64,000 nucleotides of DNA from Pseudomonas sp. BGr12 (GCF_030272895.1 NZ_JALRNF010000006.1:1-64000), one strand, 5' to 3'. Shown: positions 53,154 to 63,316, numbered from the stretch's first letter. The notes: generated by a model from the letters alone, not told the origin. Made by a program: numbers and translations.

Positions 53154-55601
53154 TTAACGAATTTTACCGGGCGTGGGCAGCAGATCCTCCTGGTTGAAGG
53201 CATCGACATCGATGACGGCGCGGCGGGCGGCTTCGGTGGCCTGCAGGGTTTGTGCTTCGCCGGCTTGCAGCACGCCGGCCTCCAGCGCGGCCTCGATCCG
53301 GGATTGCCCGGGAGCGCTGTTGAACTGGCCGTTCTTGTGCGCCTGATGCAGTTTTTCGTACAGCGGCGCGGCTTCATCGAGCAAGGTGCTGGCGTGCTGC
53401 AGGGCGCCGACCGGGTCGTCGGCATCCTGCGGCCGGTAGCAGCCGACTAGCAGCGCCTCCAGCGCCGGGTCGCCCTTGGCCCGGCCGATCAGTGCCGCCA
53501 CCTCGGCGTCCAGTTCGTCGCCCGGCCCGGTATGCCGGCGGCCAAACGGAAACACCACCAGGCGCAGGGCGCAGCCAAGGAAGCGATTGGGGAAGTTGTC
53601 GAGCAGCCGGTCCAGGGCTTTCTCGGCCTGGCCCAGGCTTTCTTCCATGGCCCAGCGCAGCAGCGGTTGCAGGTGCTCGGCAGAACCCAGGTCGTGGTAG
53701 CGCTTGAGCGCCGCAGAGCTCAGGTAGAGGTGGCTCAGCACATCGCCCAGGCGCGCCGACAGGCGTTCGCGACGCTTGAGTTCACCACCCAGCAGCATCA
53801 TGCACAGGTCGGCCAGCAGGGCGAAGGCCGCCGCCTGGCGATTGAGGGCGCGGAAGTAGCCCTGGCTCAGGGCATCACCCGGTACTTTCTCGAAATGCCC
53901 CAGGCCCAATCCCAGTACCAGGGTGCTGGCCGCGTTGCCAACGGCAAAGCCGATGTGGCGCATCAGCAACGAGTCGAACTCCCTGAGTGCCTGGTCGTGG
54001 TCCTCGCGAGCCGCCAGGGCCATTTCCTTGAGCACGAAAGGATGGCAGCGGATCGCACCCTGGCCGAAGATCATCAGGTTGCGCGAGAGGATGTTGGCGC
54101 CCTCGACGGTGATGGAGATCGGTGCGCCTTGCCAGGCGCGCCCCAGGTAGTTGTTCGGGCCCATGATGATGCCCTTGCCGCCGTGCACGTCCATGGCGTG
54201 CTGGATGCATTCGCGGCCGCGTTCGGTCAGATGGTACTTGAGGATGGCCGACAACACCGAGGGCTTTTCGCCCAGGTCCACCGCCTTGGCCGTCAGCAGG
54301 CGGGCGCTGTCCATCAGGAAGGCGTTGCCGCCGATGCGCGCCAGTGATTCCTGGATGCCTTCGAAGGCGGCCAGCGGCACGTTGAACTGCTCGCGGATCC
54401 GCGCGTACTGGCCGGTGACCAGGCTGGCGTACTTGGCGGCACCGGTGCCGGCTGCCGGCAGGGAAATCGAGCGGCCTACCGACAGGCAGTTCATCAGCAT
54501 CATCCAGCCCTTGCCCAGCATGGCCTGGCCGCCGATGAGGAAATCCAGCGGAATGAACACGTCCTTGCCGCTGTTGGGGCCGTTCATGAAGGCCGCTCCC
54601 AGGGGCAGGTGACGCTGGCCGATCTCGACGCCGGGGGTGTCGGTGGGGACCAGGGCCAGGCTGATGCCCAGTTCTTCCTCTTCGCCCAGCAGGTGGTCTG
54701 GGTCGTAGGCCTTGAACGCCAGGCCCAGCAAGGTCGCCACCGGGCCGAGGGTGATGTAGCGCTTTTCCCAGTTCAGGCGCAGGCCGATGACTTCTTCACC
54801 TTGCCACTGGCCCTTGCAAACGATCCCGGTGTCGGGCATGGCCCCGGCATCGGAGCCGGCCAGGGGGCCGGTGAGGGCGAAGCAGGGGATGTCGTCGCCG
54901 CGGGCCAGGCGCGGCAGGTAGTGATTGCGTTGCTCGTCGGTGCCGTAGTGCAGCAGCAGTTCCGCAGGGCCCAGGGAGTTGGGCACCATGACGGTGGAGG
55001 CCAGGTCGCCGCTGCGGGTGGCCAGCTTCATGGCCACCTGTGAGTGGGCATAGGCCGAGAAACCCTTGCCGCCGTACTCCCTGGGGATGATCAGGGCGAA
55101 GAAGCCATTGGCCTTGATGTGCTCCCAGGCGGCTGCCGGCAGGTCAAGGTCCTGGCCGATCTGCCAGTCGCTGACCATGGCGCAGAGCGCTTCGGTGGGG
55201 CCGTCGATAAAGGCCTGTTCCTCTTCGCTCAGCTGCGCCTTGGGGTAGCCGAGCAAGGTGTTCCAGTTCGGCCGGCCGCTGAACAGTTCGCCATCCCACC
55301 ACACGGTGCCGGCATCGATGGCCTCGCGTTCGGTTTGCGACATCGGCGGCAGGGTGCGCCGGAACCAGCCGAACAACGGCCCGCTGAATACCTTGCGGCG
55401 CAGTTCGGGCAGCAGTACCAGCGCGGCCTTGGCGGCCAGCACCAGCCAGAAAATTGCCAGCAGCCAGCCGGGCGCATGGCTGAAGATGCCCATCAGCACC
55501 AGGTACGCTGCGAGCATGGCCAGCGCCGGCACGGCGGCGATACGCCGGTGGGCCAGGTAGGCCGCACCGATCACCAGAACCACTATCCACAACAGCAACA
55601 T
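53154..55601 (-). CDS. fadE: Acyl-CoA dehydrogenase FadE
   Basis: The 815-residue FAD enzyme performs the first dehydrogenation of fatty-acid beta-oxidation. It has two N-terminal hydrophobic spans (residues 1-20 and 25-63) that anchor it to the membrane. The acyl-CoA dehydrogenase core follows (residues 120-480), with FALTGPLAGSDAGAMPD and the late HAMDVHGGKGIIMGP. A C-terminal extension, common to FadE-type proteins, continues past 520. A GGAGGAAG site precedes the ATG. It is divergent from a GST gene and upstream of the PA2817-type gene. Confidence 0.94.
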   Translation of the reverse strand: MLLLWIVVLVIGAAYLAHRRIAAVPALAMLAAYLVLMGIFSHAPGWLLAIFWLVLAAKAALVLLPELRRKVFSGPLFGWFRRTLPPMSQTEREAIDAGTVWWDGELFSGRPNWNTLLGYPKAQLSEEEQAFIDGPTEALCAMVSDWQIGQDLDLPAAAWEHIKANGFFALIIPREYGGKGFSAYAHSQVAMKLATRSGDLASTVMVPNSLGPAELLLHYGTDEQRNHYLPRLARGDDIPCFALTGPLAGSDAGAMPDTGIVCKGQWQGEEVIGLRLNWEKRYITLGPVATLLGLAFKAYDPDHLLGEEEELGISLALVPTDTPGVEIGQRHLPLGAAFMNGPNSGKDVFIPLDFLIGGQAMLGKGWMMLMNCLSVGRSISLPAAGTGAAKYASLVTGQYARIREQFNVPLAAFEGIQESLARIGGNAFLMDSARLLTAKAVDLGEKPSVLSAILKYHLTERGRECIQHAMDVHGGKGIIMGPNNYLGRAWQGAPISITVEGANILSRNLMIFGQGAIRCHPFVLKEMALAAREDHDQALREFDSLLMRHIGFAVGNAASTLVLGLGLGHFEKVPGDALSQGYFRALNRQAAAFALLADLCMMLLGGELKRRERLSARLGDVLSHLYLSSAALKRYHDLGSAEHLQPLLRWAMEESLGQAEKALDRLLDNFPNRFLGCALRLVVFPFGRRHTGPGDELDAEVAALIGRAKGDPALEALLVGCYRPQDADDPVGALQHASTLLDEAAPLYEKLHQAHKNGQFNSAPGQSRIEAALEAGVLQAGEAQTLQATEAARRAVIDVDAFNQEDLLPTPGKIR

Positions 55602-55775
55602 AATCCTTCCTCCGTGAATCCAGGGCGTCGGCCGATCCCTCAGAGCTTAGTCCGCATCTGCAGGTCGGCCTGTCTGAACAGTGACAGGCCATGACTGCAG
55701 GCGTTCACCCCGGCGATTGCCAGGGTCGATGTCTGGAGTAGACTGGGCGCCCCGCCTACCCATAAGGACGTCGTC

Positions 55776-56399
55776 ATGCTCAAGATCTGGGGCCGAAAGA
55801 ATTCGACCAATGTCAGGAAGGCACTGTGGTGCGCAGAAGAGTTGGGGCTGGAATACCAATCGATCGATGCCGGTGGTGCCTTCGGCCTGGTCAACGAGCC
55901 TGAATACCGTGCACTCAATCCCAATGGCCTGGTGCCGATGATCGAGGACCAGGGCCTGGTGCTCTGGGAGTCCAACGCCATCGTGCGCTACCTGTCGGCG
56001 CAATATGGCCGGGATTCGGGCTGGTACGCCGAGGATCCGCGCCAGCGCGCCGAGGCCGACAAGTGGATGGATTGGGCCACTTCGTCCCTGGCCACGCCGT
56101 TCCGCCCGCTGTTCTGGGGCATCCTGCGCACGCCGGCCGAGCAGCGCGACTGGGTGGCGATCAATGCCGCGCACAAGACCTGCGCGCAGTTGCTGTCGAT
56201 TGCCGACCAGGCCCTGGCCGAACGTCCCTACCTGTCGGGCGAGCAACTGGGAATGGGCGACATCCCCCTGGGCTGCTTCGCCTACGCCTGGTTCGAGATG
56301 CCCATCGAGCGTCCCGAAATGCGTCACCTGCGCGCCTGGTACGAGCGCCTGCAGGAGCGGCCGGCCTTCCAGGCGGCGGTGATGACCGCCTTGACCTGA
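55776..56399 (+). CDS. Glutathione S-transferase family protein
   Basis: This 207-residue protein has GST N-terminal (MLKIWGRKNSTNVRKALW, cis-Pro in NPNGLVPMIED, ESNAIVRYL) and C-terminal helical (PYLSGEQLGMGDIPLGCFAY) domains. The NS-x-NVRK start resembles beta/theta-like bacterial GSTs. AAGGAC lies before the ATG. It is divergent from fadE and upstream of an ABC exporter operon. Substrate unknown. Confidence 0.9.
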   Translation: MLKIWGRKNSTNVRKALWCAEELGLEYQSIDAGGAFGLVNEPEYRALNPNGLVPMIEDQGLVLWESNAIVRYLSAQYGRDSGWYAEDPRQRAEADKWMDWATSSLATPFRPLFWGILRTPAEQRDWVAINAAHKTCAQLLSIADQALAERPYLSGEQLGMGDIPLGCFAYAWFEMPIERPEMRHLRAWYERLQERPAFQAAVMTALT

Positions 56400-56415
56400 T
56401 CACAACGGTCAATCT

Positions 56416-56428
56416 GATAGTTACTATC
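56416..56428. promoter_or_regulatory. Palindrome upstream of the ABC operon
   Basis: GATAGT-T-ACTATC, a perfect 13-base palindrome, lies 110 bases before the ATPase start in an otherwise gene-free gap. Confidence 0.5.
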
Positions 56429-56537
56429 GATACTCATGACTGTACTTGTATGACCTGGACAAGCACCATGCTCATATACGTTGCGGTCGGCCTGCCCGAC
56501 CGCGTTCCGAACCTTCGATACTGGTACATGACCCGCT

Positions 56538-57482
56538 ATGAGTTCTGCTCTGTCCATAAGGCAGCTAACCAAAACCTACGGCAACGGTTTCCAGGCCCTC
56601 AAAGGCATTGACCTGGATGTCGCCGAAGGTGACTTCTTTGCTTTGCTCGGCCCAAACGGTGCTGGCAAGTCGACCACCATCGGCATCCTCTCGACCCTGG
56701 TCAACAAGACCAGCGGCAGCGTGAGCGTCTTCGGCCACGACCTGGACCGCAAGCCCGCCGCGCTCAAGCGCAGCATCGGCGTGGTGCCGCAGGAGTTCAA
56801 CTTCAACCAGTTCGAGAAGACCTTCGACATCGTCGTGACCCAGGCCGGTTACTACGGCATTCCGGCCAAGGTGGCCAAGGAGCGCGCCGAGAAGTACCTG
56901 ACCCAGCTGGGCCTGTGGGACAAGCACGATGTGCCGTCGCGTTCGCTGTCCGGCGGCATGAAGCGGCGCCTGATGATCGCCCGGGCGCTGATCCACGAGC
57001 CGCGCCTGCTGATCCTCGATGAGCCGACCGCGGGTGTGGATATCGAGCTGCGCCGTTCGATGTGGAGCTTCCTCACCGAGCTGAACCAGCAGGGCATTAC
57101 CATCATCCTCACCACCCACTACCTGGAAGAAGCCGAGCAGCTGTGCCGTCACATCGGCATCATCGATCACGGCACCATCGTCGAGAACACCAGCATGCGT
57201 GAGTTGCTGGGCAAGCTGCATGTCGAGACCTTCCTGCTCGACCTCAAGCAGGAGCTGGCCCAGGCGCCGACGCTGATCGGCTACCCGTGCCGCCTGGTCA
57301 CCCCCAATACCCTGGAGGTGCAGGTGGACAAGGGCGTGGACAACGAAGCCGGCATCACCGGGCTGTTCAGCCAGCTGGCGGTACAGAACATCGAGGTACA
57401 GAGCCTGCGCAACAAGACCAACCGCCTGGAGGAGCTGTTCGTGTCCCTGGTCGAGAAAAACCTGGCGAAGGTGGCGGTATGA
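56538..57482 (+). CDS. ABC-2 exporter ATP-binding subunit (YadG-like)
   Basis: The 314-residue ATPase has Walker A GPNGAGKSTT near residue 39, signature LSGGMKRRLM near 137, Walker B LLILDEPTAGVD, and an H-loop TTHYLEE. The C-terminal extension of about 80 residues is typical of YadG-like proteins. It couples with the overlapping permease gene (ATGA). The ribosome site is weak. The transported substrate is unknown. Confidence 0.93.
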   Translation: MSSALSIRQLTKTYGNGFQALKGIDLDVAEGDFFALLGPNGAGKSTTIGILSTLVNKTSGSVSVFGHDLDRKPAALKRSIGVVPQEFNFNQFEKTFDIVVTQAGYYGIPAKVAKERAEKYLTQLGLWDKHDVPSRSLSGGMKRRLMIARALIHEPRLLILDEPTAGVDIELRRSMWSFLTELNQQGITIILTTHYLEEAEQLCRHIGIIDHGTIVENTSMRELLGKLHVETFLLDLKQELAQAPTLIGYPCRLVTPNTLEVQVDKGVDNEAGITGLFSQLAVQNIEVQSLRNKTNRLEELFVSLVEKNLAKVAV

Positions 57483-58258
57483 GTTCGGAGCTGAGCGCCA
57501 ACCTGGTCGCCCTCAATACCATTGTCTACCGTGAAGTACGTCGTTTTACCCGGATCTGGCCGCAAACCCTGCTGCCCCCGGCGATCACCATGGTCCTGTA
57601 CTTCGTCATCTTCGGTAACCTGATCGGCCGGCAGATCGGCGACATGGGTGGCTTCACCTACATGGAGTACATCGTGCCGGGGCTGATCATGATGTCGGTG
57701 ATCACCAACTCCTACGGCAACGTGGTGTCGAGTTTCTTCGGCAGCAAGTTCCAGCGCTCGATCGAAGAGCTGATGGTCTCGCCGGTATCGCCGCATACCA
57801 TCCTCATCGGCTACACCCTGGGTGGCGTGCTGCGCGGCCTGGCGGTGGGGGTGATCGTCACCTTGCTGTCGCTGTTCTTCACCGACCTGCAAGTGCACCA
57901 CCTGGGCGTGACCGTGCTGGTGGTGTTGCTCACGGCGACCATCTTCTCGTTGCTCGGTTTCATCAATGCGGTGTTTGCGCGCAACTTCGACGATATCTCG
58001 ATCATTCCGACCTTCGTCCTGACGCCGCTGACCTACCTGGGTGGGGTGTTCTATTCGATCAACCTGCTGCCGCCGTTCTGGCAGACCGTGTCGCTGGCCA
58101 ACCCGGTGCTGCACATGGTCAACTCGTTCCGCTACGGCATTCTCGGCGTGTCGGATATCCGCATCGGCGTGGCCATCGCCTTCATGCTGGTAGCCACTGC
58201 CGTGCTGTATGTCGGCTGCGCCCGGTTACTGGTCAGCGGCCGAGGAATGCGCACCTGA
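57479..58258 (+). CDS. ABC-2 exporter permease (YadH-like)
   Basis: This inner-membrane protein of 259 residues has six spans in ABC-2 layout: LLPPAITMVLYFVIFGNLIG, YIVPGLIMMSVITNSYGNV, and later FVLTPLTYLGGVFYSI with the conserved ABC-2 signature. Start overlaps the ATPase stop. Its 3' end overlaps the convergent DUF2062 gene by 33 bases. Substrate unknown. Confidence 0.92.
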   Translation: MSSELSANLVALNTIVYREVRRFTRIWPQTLLPPAITMVLYFVIFGNLIGRQIGDMGGFTYMEYIVPGLIMMSVITNSYGNVVSSFFGSKFQRSIEELMVSPVSPHTILIGYTLGGVLRGLAVGVIVTLLSLFFTDLQVHHLGVTVLVVLLTATIFSLLGFINAVFARNFDDISIIPTFVLTPLTYLGGVFYSINLLPPFWQTVSLANPVLHMVNSFRYGILGVSDIRIGVAIAFMLVATAVLYVGCARLLVSGRGMRT

Positions 58259-58768
58259 CACCTTTTGCTTGCGCCGGCGCCACTGCCGGCCTACCCACCA
58301 GCGCCAATAGAGCATGGTCAGGCAGTAGGCCAGGGCGCCGAGCAGCAGGCCGCACACCACCGAGCCCAGCAGGAACGGCTGCCACAGGGTCGACAGCTGG
58401 TCGGTGATCCACTCGAAGGTCAGTTCCTCGGGCAAGGTCCTGGGCGGAATCTGCATCAGCCATGCGCCCATCTGGTAGGTGCAGTAGAACACCGGCGGCA
58501 TGGTGAACGGGTTGGTCAGCCACACCAGGCTGACGGCAATCGGCATGTTGCCGCGCACCAGGATCGCCAGGCTTGCGGCCAGCAGCATCTGCATCGGTAT
58601 CGGGATGAACGCCGCGAAAAGACCGACAGCCATTGCTCGCGCCACCGAGTGCCGATTCAGGTGCCAGAGGTTCGGGTCGTGCAACAGCCGGCCGAGAAAG
58701 CGTAAGGATTTGTGTTCCCTGATGCTGGTCGGGTCGGGCATGTAGCGTTTGAAGAGACGACGCGGCAT
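58226..58768 (-). CDS. DUF2062 inner-membrane protein
   Basis: The 180-residue protein has the DUF2062 domain: SVARAMAVGLFAAFIPIPMQ near residue 41, ILVRGNMPIAVSLVWLTNPFT, and a third and fourth span near 130-160. The C-terminus is basic. Function unknown; in Pseudomonas it normally lies next to comEC, as here. It is divergent from comEC. Confidence 0.9.
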   Translation of the reverse strand: MPRRLFKRYMPDPTSIREHKSLRFLGRLLHDPNLWHLNRHSVARAMAVGLFAAFIPIPMQMLLAASLAILVRGNMPIAVSLVWLTNPFTMPPVFYCTYQMGAWLMQIPPRTLPEELTFEWITDQLSTLWQPFLLGSVVCGLLLGALAYCLTMLYWRWWVGRQWRRRKQKVSGAHSSAADQ

Positions 58769-58910
58769 GTAGGCTCTCGACTGTAGGAAGATGGCAAGTA
58801 TGCACGGATTCTAAAAGCGCCCATTACAGACTTTGTGACAATTATTGAGCGAGCACCCGCTGCCAGTGATCTAAGCCTCAGAAGGTGAATCGCTTCTGGA
58901 GCTTCAAGCC

Positions 58911-61133
58911 ATGCGCACAGGGATGTTGGCGCTTGCACTGGGGCTGTTGTGCCTGGGCGCTCTGCCGGTGTTGCCATCGGTCGGGATGCTGGTGGTCATC
59001 GCCCTGGTCGGTCTTTGTTGTTTGCCCTGGCGGGCTCGTCCGCTGGGGCTGTTCCTGTTGGGCCTGAGCTGGGCCTGCCTGTCGGCGCAGCAGGCACTGG
59101 ATGATCGCCTGGATTCCGCCCTCGATGGCCGCACCCTGTGGCTGGAGGGCCGGGTCAGCGGCCTGCCGGAGCAGGGCGCTCGAGCAGTACGCTTCGAACT
59201 TGACGATCCCTGGTCGCGGCGGGCGCAGTTGCCGCAACGCCTGCAACTGAGCTGGTTTGGCGGGCCGACGGTAGCCAGTGGCGAGCGCTGGCGCCTGGCA
59301 GTCACGCTCAAGCGCCCCCAGGGTTTGCTCAACCCTCATGGTCCGGATCGCGAGGCGGCCCTGCTGGCCCGGCGCATCGGCGCCACGGGCAGCGTGAAGG
59401 CCGGCGAGCGCCTGGAAGCTGCCGGGCCGGCCTGGCGCAACGACCTGCGTCAGCGGTTGTTGGCGGTGCAGGCCCAGGGCCGCGAGGCGGCGCTGGTGGC
59501 CCTGGTGCTGGGGCATGGCGCCGGCCTTGCCCGGGAGGACTGGCAGACGCTGCAGGCCACGGGCACGGTGCATCTGCTGGTGATCTCCGGTCAGCATGTC
59601 GGGTTGCTGGCGGGGCTGGTCTATGGACTGGTCGCCGGGTTGGCGCGGCTGGGCCTGTGGCCGCGGGCCGTGCCCTGGTTGCCCTGGGCCTGTGCCGCAG
59701 CCTTCGGTGCGGCGCTTGGCTATGGCGGGCTGGCCGGCTTTCAGGTGCCGGTACAGCGCGCCTGCCTGATGTTGGCGGTGGTGTTGCTCTGGCGCCTGCG
59801 CTATCGCCATCTGGGCGTGGGTGTGCCGCTGTTGCTGGCGCTCGATGCGGTATTGCTGTGGGAGCCGCTGGCCAGCCTGCAGCCGGGGTTCTGGTTGTCC
59901 TTCGTCGCCGTCGCGGTGCTGATCTTTACCTTCAGCGGTCGTTTAGGCGCCTGGAACCCCTGGCTGGCCTGGGGCAGGGCGCAATGGATGATCGCTGTCG
60001 GCCTGCTGCCAGCGCTGCTGGCGCTGGGCCTGCCGGTCAGCCTCAGTGCGCCGGTGGCCAACTTGATCGCCGTGCCCTGGGTCAGCCTGGCGGTATTGCC
60101 GCTGGCGCTGCTGGGTACCCTGTTATTGCCCCTGCCGGTACTGGGCGAAGCCATGCTGTGGCTGGCGGGCGGGTTGCTCGATGGATTGTTTCGCCTACTG
60201 GCGGCAATGGCCCATTGGCGCCCGGCCTGGGTGCCGGAGCCGGTGCCATGGCTGGTCTGGGGCCTGTTGACCCTGGGGGTGCTGTTGCTGCTGTTGCCCC
60301 GCGGCCTGCCGATGCGGGTGCTGGGCTGGCCCTTGCTGCTGCTGGCGGTATTTGCGCCGAGGGAGCGGGTGCCGCACGGGCAGGTCGAGGTCTGGCAACT
60401 GGACGTCGGCCAGGGCCTGGCGTTGGTCCTGCGTACCCGTCACCACACGCTGCTGTATGACGCAGGCCCTGCCTTGGCCGACCAGGACCTGGGCGAGCGG
60501 ATCGTGCTGACGACCTTGCACAAGCTGGGCGTGAGCGCGGTCGATCTGATGCTGCTCAGCCATGCCGACGCCGATCATGCTGGCGGTGCGCCGGCGGTAC
60601 AGCGCGGATTGCCGGTGCGCAGCGTGGTCGGCGGTGAGGCGGCCAGGCTGCCAGCCGTCTTGCAGGCCCAGCCCTGTGCAAGCGGACGGCAGTGGCAATG
60701 GGACGGTGTGAGTTTCTCGCTCTGGCAGTGGCGGGGCGCGGGTGACAGCAACCAGGAGTCCTGCGTGCTGCTGGTCGAGGCGGGCGGCGAGCGCCTGTTG
60801 CTGACCGGCGATTTGGACGCTGCCGGCGAGCGGGCCTGGACCCGGGACTGGCAGGCCACCCGGATCGACTGGCTGCAGGCGCCGCACCACGGCAGTCGCA
60901 GTTCATCCAGCCAAGCCCTGCTGGATGCCACGACGCCGCGCGGTGTGCTGATTTCCCGTGGCCGCTACAACGCCTTCGGCCACCCCCATGCCGAGGTCAT
61001 GGAACGCTACCGGACCAATGGCGTCGAAGCCTTCGACAGCGCTGTACATGGTGCGCTACGCCTGCAACTGGGGGCTTTCGGCAGGCCGTCGGGGCTGCGC
61101 GAGCAGCGGCGCTTCTGGCGCCAGCCCGGTTGA
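58911..61133 (+). CDS. comEC: ComEC/Rec2-family DNA internalisation protein
   Basis: The 740-residue polytopic membrane protein carries single-stranded DNA across the inner membrane in natural transformation. An N-terminal three-span region and DUF4131-like domain are followed by the Competence domain (LLVISGQHVGLLAGLVYG near residue 225) and a C-terminal metallo-beta-lactamase domain with HADADHAGG (residues about 549-556) and HHGSRSSSS. The length fits. GGAGC precedes the ATG. The frame is intact, which is compatible with a working uptake channel, but other competence genes lie elsewhere. Confidence 0.92.
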   Translation: MRTGMLALALGLLCLGALPVLPSVGMLVVIALVGLCCLPWRARPLGLFLLGLSWACLSAQQALDDRLDSALDGRTLWLEGRVSGLPEQGARAVRFELDDPWSRRAQLPQRLQLSWFGGPTVASGERWRLAVTLKRPQGLLNPHGPDREAALLARRIGATGSVKAGERLEAAGPAWRNDLRQRLLAVQAQGREAALVALVLGHGAGLAREDWQTLQATGTVHLLVISGQHVGLLAGLVYGLVAGLARLGLWPRAVPWLPWACAAAFGAALGYGGLAGFQVPVQRACLMLAVVLLWRLRYRHLGVGVPLLLALDAVLLWEPLASLQPGFWLSFVAVAVLIFTFSGRLGAWNPWLAWGRAQWMIAVGLLPALLALGLPVSLSAPVANLIAVPWVSLAVLPLALLGTLLLPLPVLGEAMLWLAGGLLDGLFRLLAAMAHWRPAWVPEPVPWLVWGLLTLGVLLLLLPRGLPMRVLGWPLLLLAVFAPRERVPHGQVEVWQLDVGQGLALVLRTRHHTLLYDAGPALADQDLGERIVLTTLHKLGVSAVDLMLLSHADADHAGGAPAVQRGLPVRSVVGGEAARLPAVLQAQPCASGRQWQWDGVSFSLWQWRGAGDSNQESCVLLVEAGGERLLLTGDLDAAGERAWTRDWQATRIDWLQAPHHGSRSSSSQALLDATTPRGVLISRGRYNAFGHPHAEVMERYRTNGVEAFDSAVHGALRLQLGAFGRPSGLREQRRFWRQPG

Positions 61134-61203
61134 CGACCTTCGGCAGATGAGCGTGCAGGGGTCCTATGGTAGAGTTACGGACTTTTTCAAGGGGATGCTT
61201 ACT

Positions 61204-61839
61204 GTGTGGGAATTGGTCAAGTCCGGTGGTTGGATGATGCTGCCGATCATTCTGAGTTCCATCGCCGCCATGGCTATCGTCGCCGAGCGCCTCTGGACCC
61301 TGCGCGCCAGCCGGGTCACTCCACCGCACCTGCTGGGCCAGGTGTGGATGTGGATCAAGGACAAGCAATTGACCAGTGACAAGCTCAAGGCCCTGCGCGC
61401 CGATTCGCCGCTGGGCGAGATCCTTGCCGCCGGCCTTGCCAACTCCCGTCATGGTCGCGAGATCATGAAGGAGTGCATCGAGGAAGCCGCCGCCCGGGTG
61501 ATCCACGAACTGGAGCGCTACATCAACGCCCTGGGCACCATCGCCGCCATGGCGCCGTTGCTGGGCCTGCTGGGTACGGTGCTCGGCATGATCGACATTT
61601 TCAGCGCCTTCATGGGTACCGGCATGGCAGCCAATGCCTCGGTGCTGGCTGGTGGTATTTCCAAGGCCCTGATCACTACGGCTGCCGGTCTGATGGTCGG
61701 TATTCCGTCGGTGTTCTTCCACCGTTTCCTGCAGCGACGCATCGACGAGCTGGTGGTCGGCATGGAGCAGGAGGCGATCAAGCTGGTCGAAGTGGTGCAG
61801 GGCGACCGTGAAGTCGACCTGGCCGAGGGCAAGGCGTGA
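61204..61839 (+). CDS. exbB: ExbB/TolQ/MotA-type proton channel subunit
   Basis: The protein (211 residues) has three spans: GGWMMLPIILSSIAAMAIVAE, then LGTIAAMAPLLGLLGTVLGMI and ALITTAAGLMVGIPSVFF with the conserved Thr and Ala positions of ExbB/TolQ. It forms the proton-driven motor with ExbD. A GTG at 61204 has the AAGGGG site 10 bases upstream; an ATG at 61195 would abut it. The stop overlaps exbD. Position before lpxK is the common Pseudomonas second exb locus. Confidence 0.88.
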   Translation: MWELVKSGGWMMLPIILSSIAAMAIVAERLWTLRASRVTPPHLLGQVWMWIKDKQLTSDKLKALRADSPLGEILAAGLANSRHGREIMKECIEEAAARVIHELERYINALGTIAAMAPLLGLLGTVLGMIDIFSAFMGTGMAANASVLAGGISKALITTAAGLMVGIPSVFFHRFLQRRIDELVVGMEQEAIKLVEVVQGDREVDLAEGKA

Positions 61840-62267
61840 AATTCCGGCGCAAGCCACGGGAGACCGTGGACATCAACCTGGCCTCGTTGATCGATGTGGT
61901 GTTCATCCTGCTGCTGTTCTTCGTGGTGACCACCACCTTCACCCGCGAAACCCAGTTGCGCGTCGAGCTGCCCGAGTCGGTCAGCGGCGCGCCGGCACCG
62001 GACGACGAACCCAAGCGCCTGGATATCACCATCAGCGCCGACGGCATCTATTCGGTGAACAACAACCTGTTGCCCAGGAGCGACCTGGCGACCCTGACCG
62101 AAGCCCTGCAGAAAGAATCTGCCGGTGATACCAAACTGCCGTTGTCGATCAGCGCCGACGGCAAGACCCCGCACCAGGCGGTGGTCACTGCCATGGATGC
62201 GGCCGGTAAGCTCGGTTTCAGCCAGTTGCGCATGACCACGGTCGAGGCGGCTCAGGGGACACCCTGA
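61836..62267 (+). CDS. exbD: ExbD/TolR-type biopolymer transporter
   Basis: The 143-residue protein has a cytoplasmic start, one span ([20 protein letters not shown]) with the proton-binding Asp20, and a periplasmic domain. It works with ExbB to energise TonB-like or envelope transport. It starts with GTG overlapping the exbB stop, and its own stop overlaps the lpxK start (TGATG), so the three are translationally coupled. Confidence 0.92.
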   Translation: MKFRRKPRETVDINLASLIDVVFILLLFFVVTTTFTRETQLRVELPESVSGAPAPDDEPKRLDITISADGIYSVNNNLLPRSDLATLTEALQKESAGDTKLPLSISADGKTPHQAVVTAMDAAGKLGFSQLRMTTVEAAQGTP

Positions 62268-63277
62268 TGGCCCTTGCCGATCGCCTGCTTGCCGCCTGGT
62301 ACGATGGCCATCCGGCACTGGCGCTGCTGCGTCCGCTGGAGGCGCTCTACCGCCGGGTGGTGTTGCGCAAGCGCGCCCGCTTCCTGAGCGGGGAGAGCGC
62401 CAGCTACCGGGCAGCGGTGCCAGTGATCGTGGTGGGCAACATCACCATCGGTGGCACCGGCAAGACCCCGATGATCCTCTGTCTGATCGAGCATTGCCGC
62501 CAGCAAGGCCTGCGGGTTGGCGTGGTCAGTCGCGGCTACGGCGCCAAGCCACCGCAACTGCCCTGGCGGGTGACGGCCGGGCAGGACGCCAGCGAAGCGG
62601 GTGATGAGCCGTTGCTGATCGTGCAGCGCACCGGCGTGCCGCTGATGATCGATCCGGACCGTTCCCGCGCCGTGCAGGCACTGCTGGCCAGCGAGGTGCT
62701 GGACCTGATCCTCTGCGACGACGGCATGCAGCATTATCGCCTGGCCCGGGACCTGGAGCTGGTGCTGATCGACGCTGCCCGCGGCCTGGGCAATCGCCGC
62801 TGCCTGCCCGCCGGCCCCCTGCGCGAGCCGGTGGAGCGTCTGCAGGAAGTGGATGCGCTGCTCTACAATGGCGCTGTTGCCGACCGCGACGATGGCTTCG
62901 CCTTTACCCTCAGGCCCAGCGCGCTGGTCAACCTGCGCAGTGGCGAACGGGTGGGGCTTGAACATTTTGCGCCTGGCCAGGCCGTGCACGCAGTGGCCGG
63001 CATCGGTAACCCGCAACGTTTCTTCAATACCCTGCAAGGGCTAAACTGGCGGCCAGTACCGCATGCCTTTGCCGATCACGCGCAGTACAACGCCGAGGCC
63101 CTGAGCTTCTCGCCTTCGCTGCCGCTGATCATGACCGAGAAGGACGCGGTCAAATGCCGTGCCTTCGCCGCTGACGACTGGTGGTACCTGGCGGTCGACG
63201 CCGTGCCGTCCCCGGCCTTCCTGGCCTGGTTCGACGGCCAGCTAGAGCGTTTGTTGCAGGCATCGCCACAGCCCTGA
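62267..63277 (+). CDS. lpxK: Tetraacyldisaccharide 4'-kinase
   Basis: The 336-residue inner-membrane-associated kinase adds the 4'-phosphate of lipid A. The P-loop motif is [13 protein letters not shown] near residue 60, followed by [11 protein letters not shown] and the [15 protein letters not shown] segment. The N-terminal amphipathic helix ([19 protein letters not shown]) binds the membrane. It is translationally coupled to exbD and upstream of trm112 and kdsB. Confidence 0.96.
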   Translation: MALADRLLAAWYDGHPALALLRPLEALYRRVVLRKRARFLSGESASYRAAVPVIVVGNITIGGTGKTPMILCLIEHCRQQGLRVGVVSRGYGAKPPQLPWRVTAGQDASEAGDEPLLIVQRTGVPLMIDPDRSRAVQALLASEVLDLILCDDGMQHYRLARDLELVLIDAARGLGNRRCLPAGPLREPVERLQEVDALLYNGAVADRDDGFAFTLRPSALVNLRSGERVGLEHFAPGQAVHAVAGIGNPQRFFNTLQGLNWRPVPHAFADHAQYNAEALSFSPSLPLIMTEKDAVKCRAFAADDWWYLAVDAVPSPAFLAWFDGQLERLLQASPQP

Positions 63278-63316
63278 TTGCTTTCTTTTTCCGGCCACCG
63301 GCCTCAAGGAATACCC

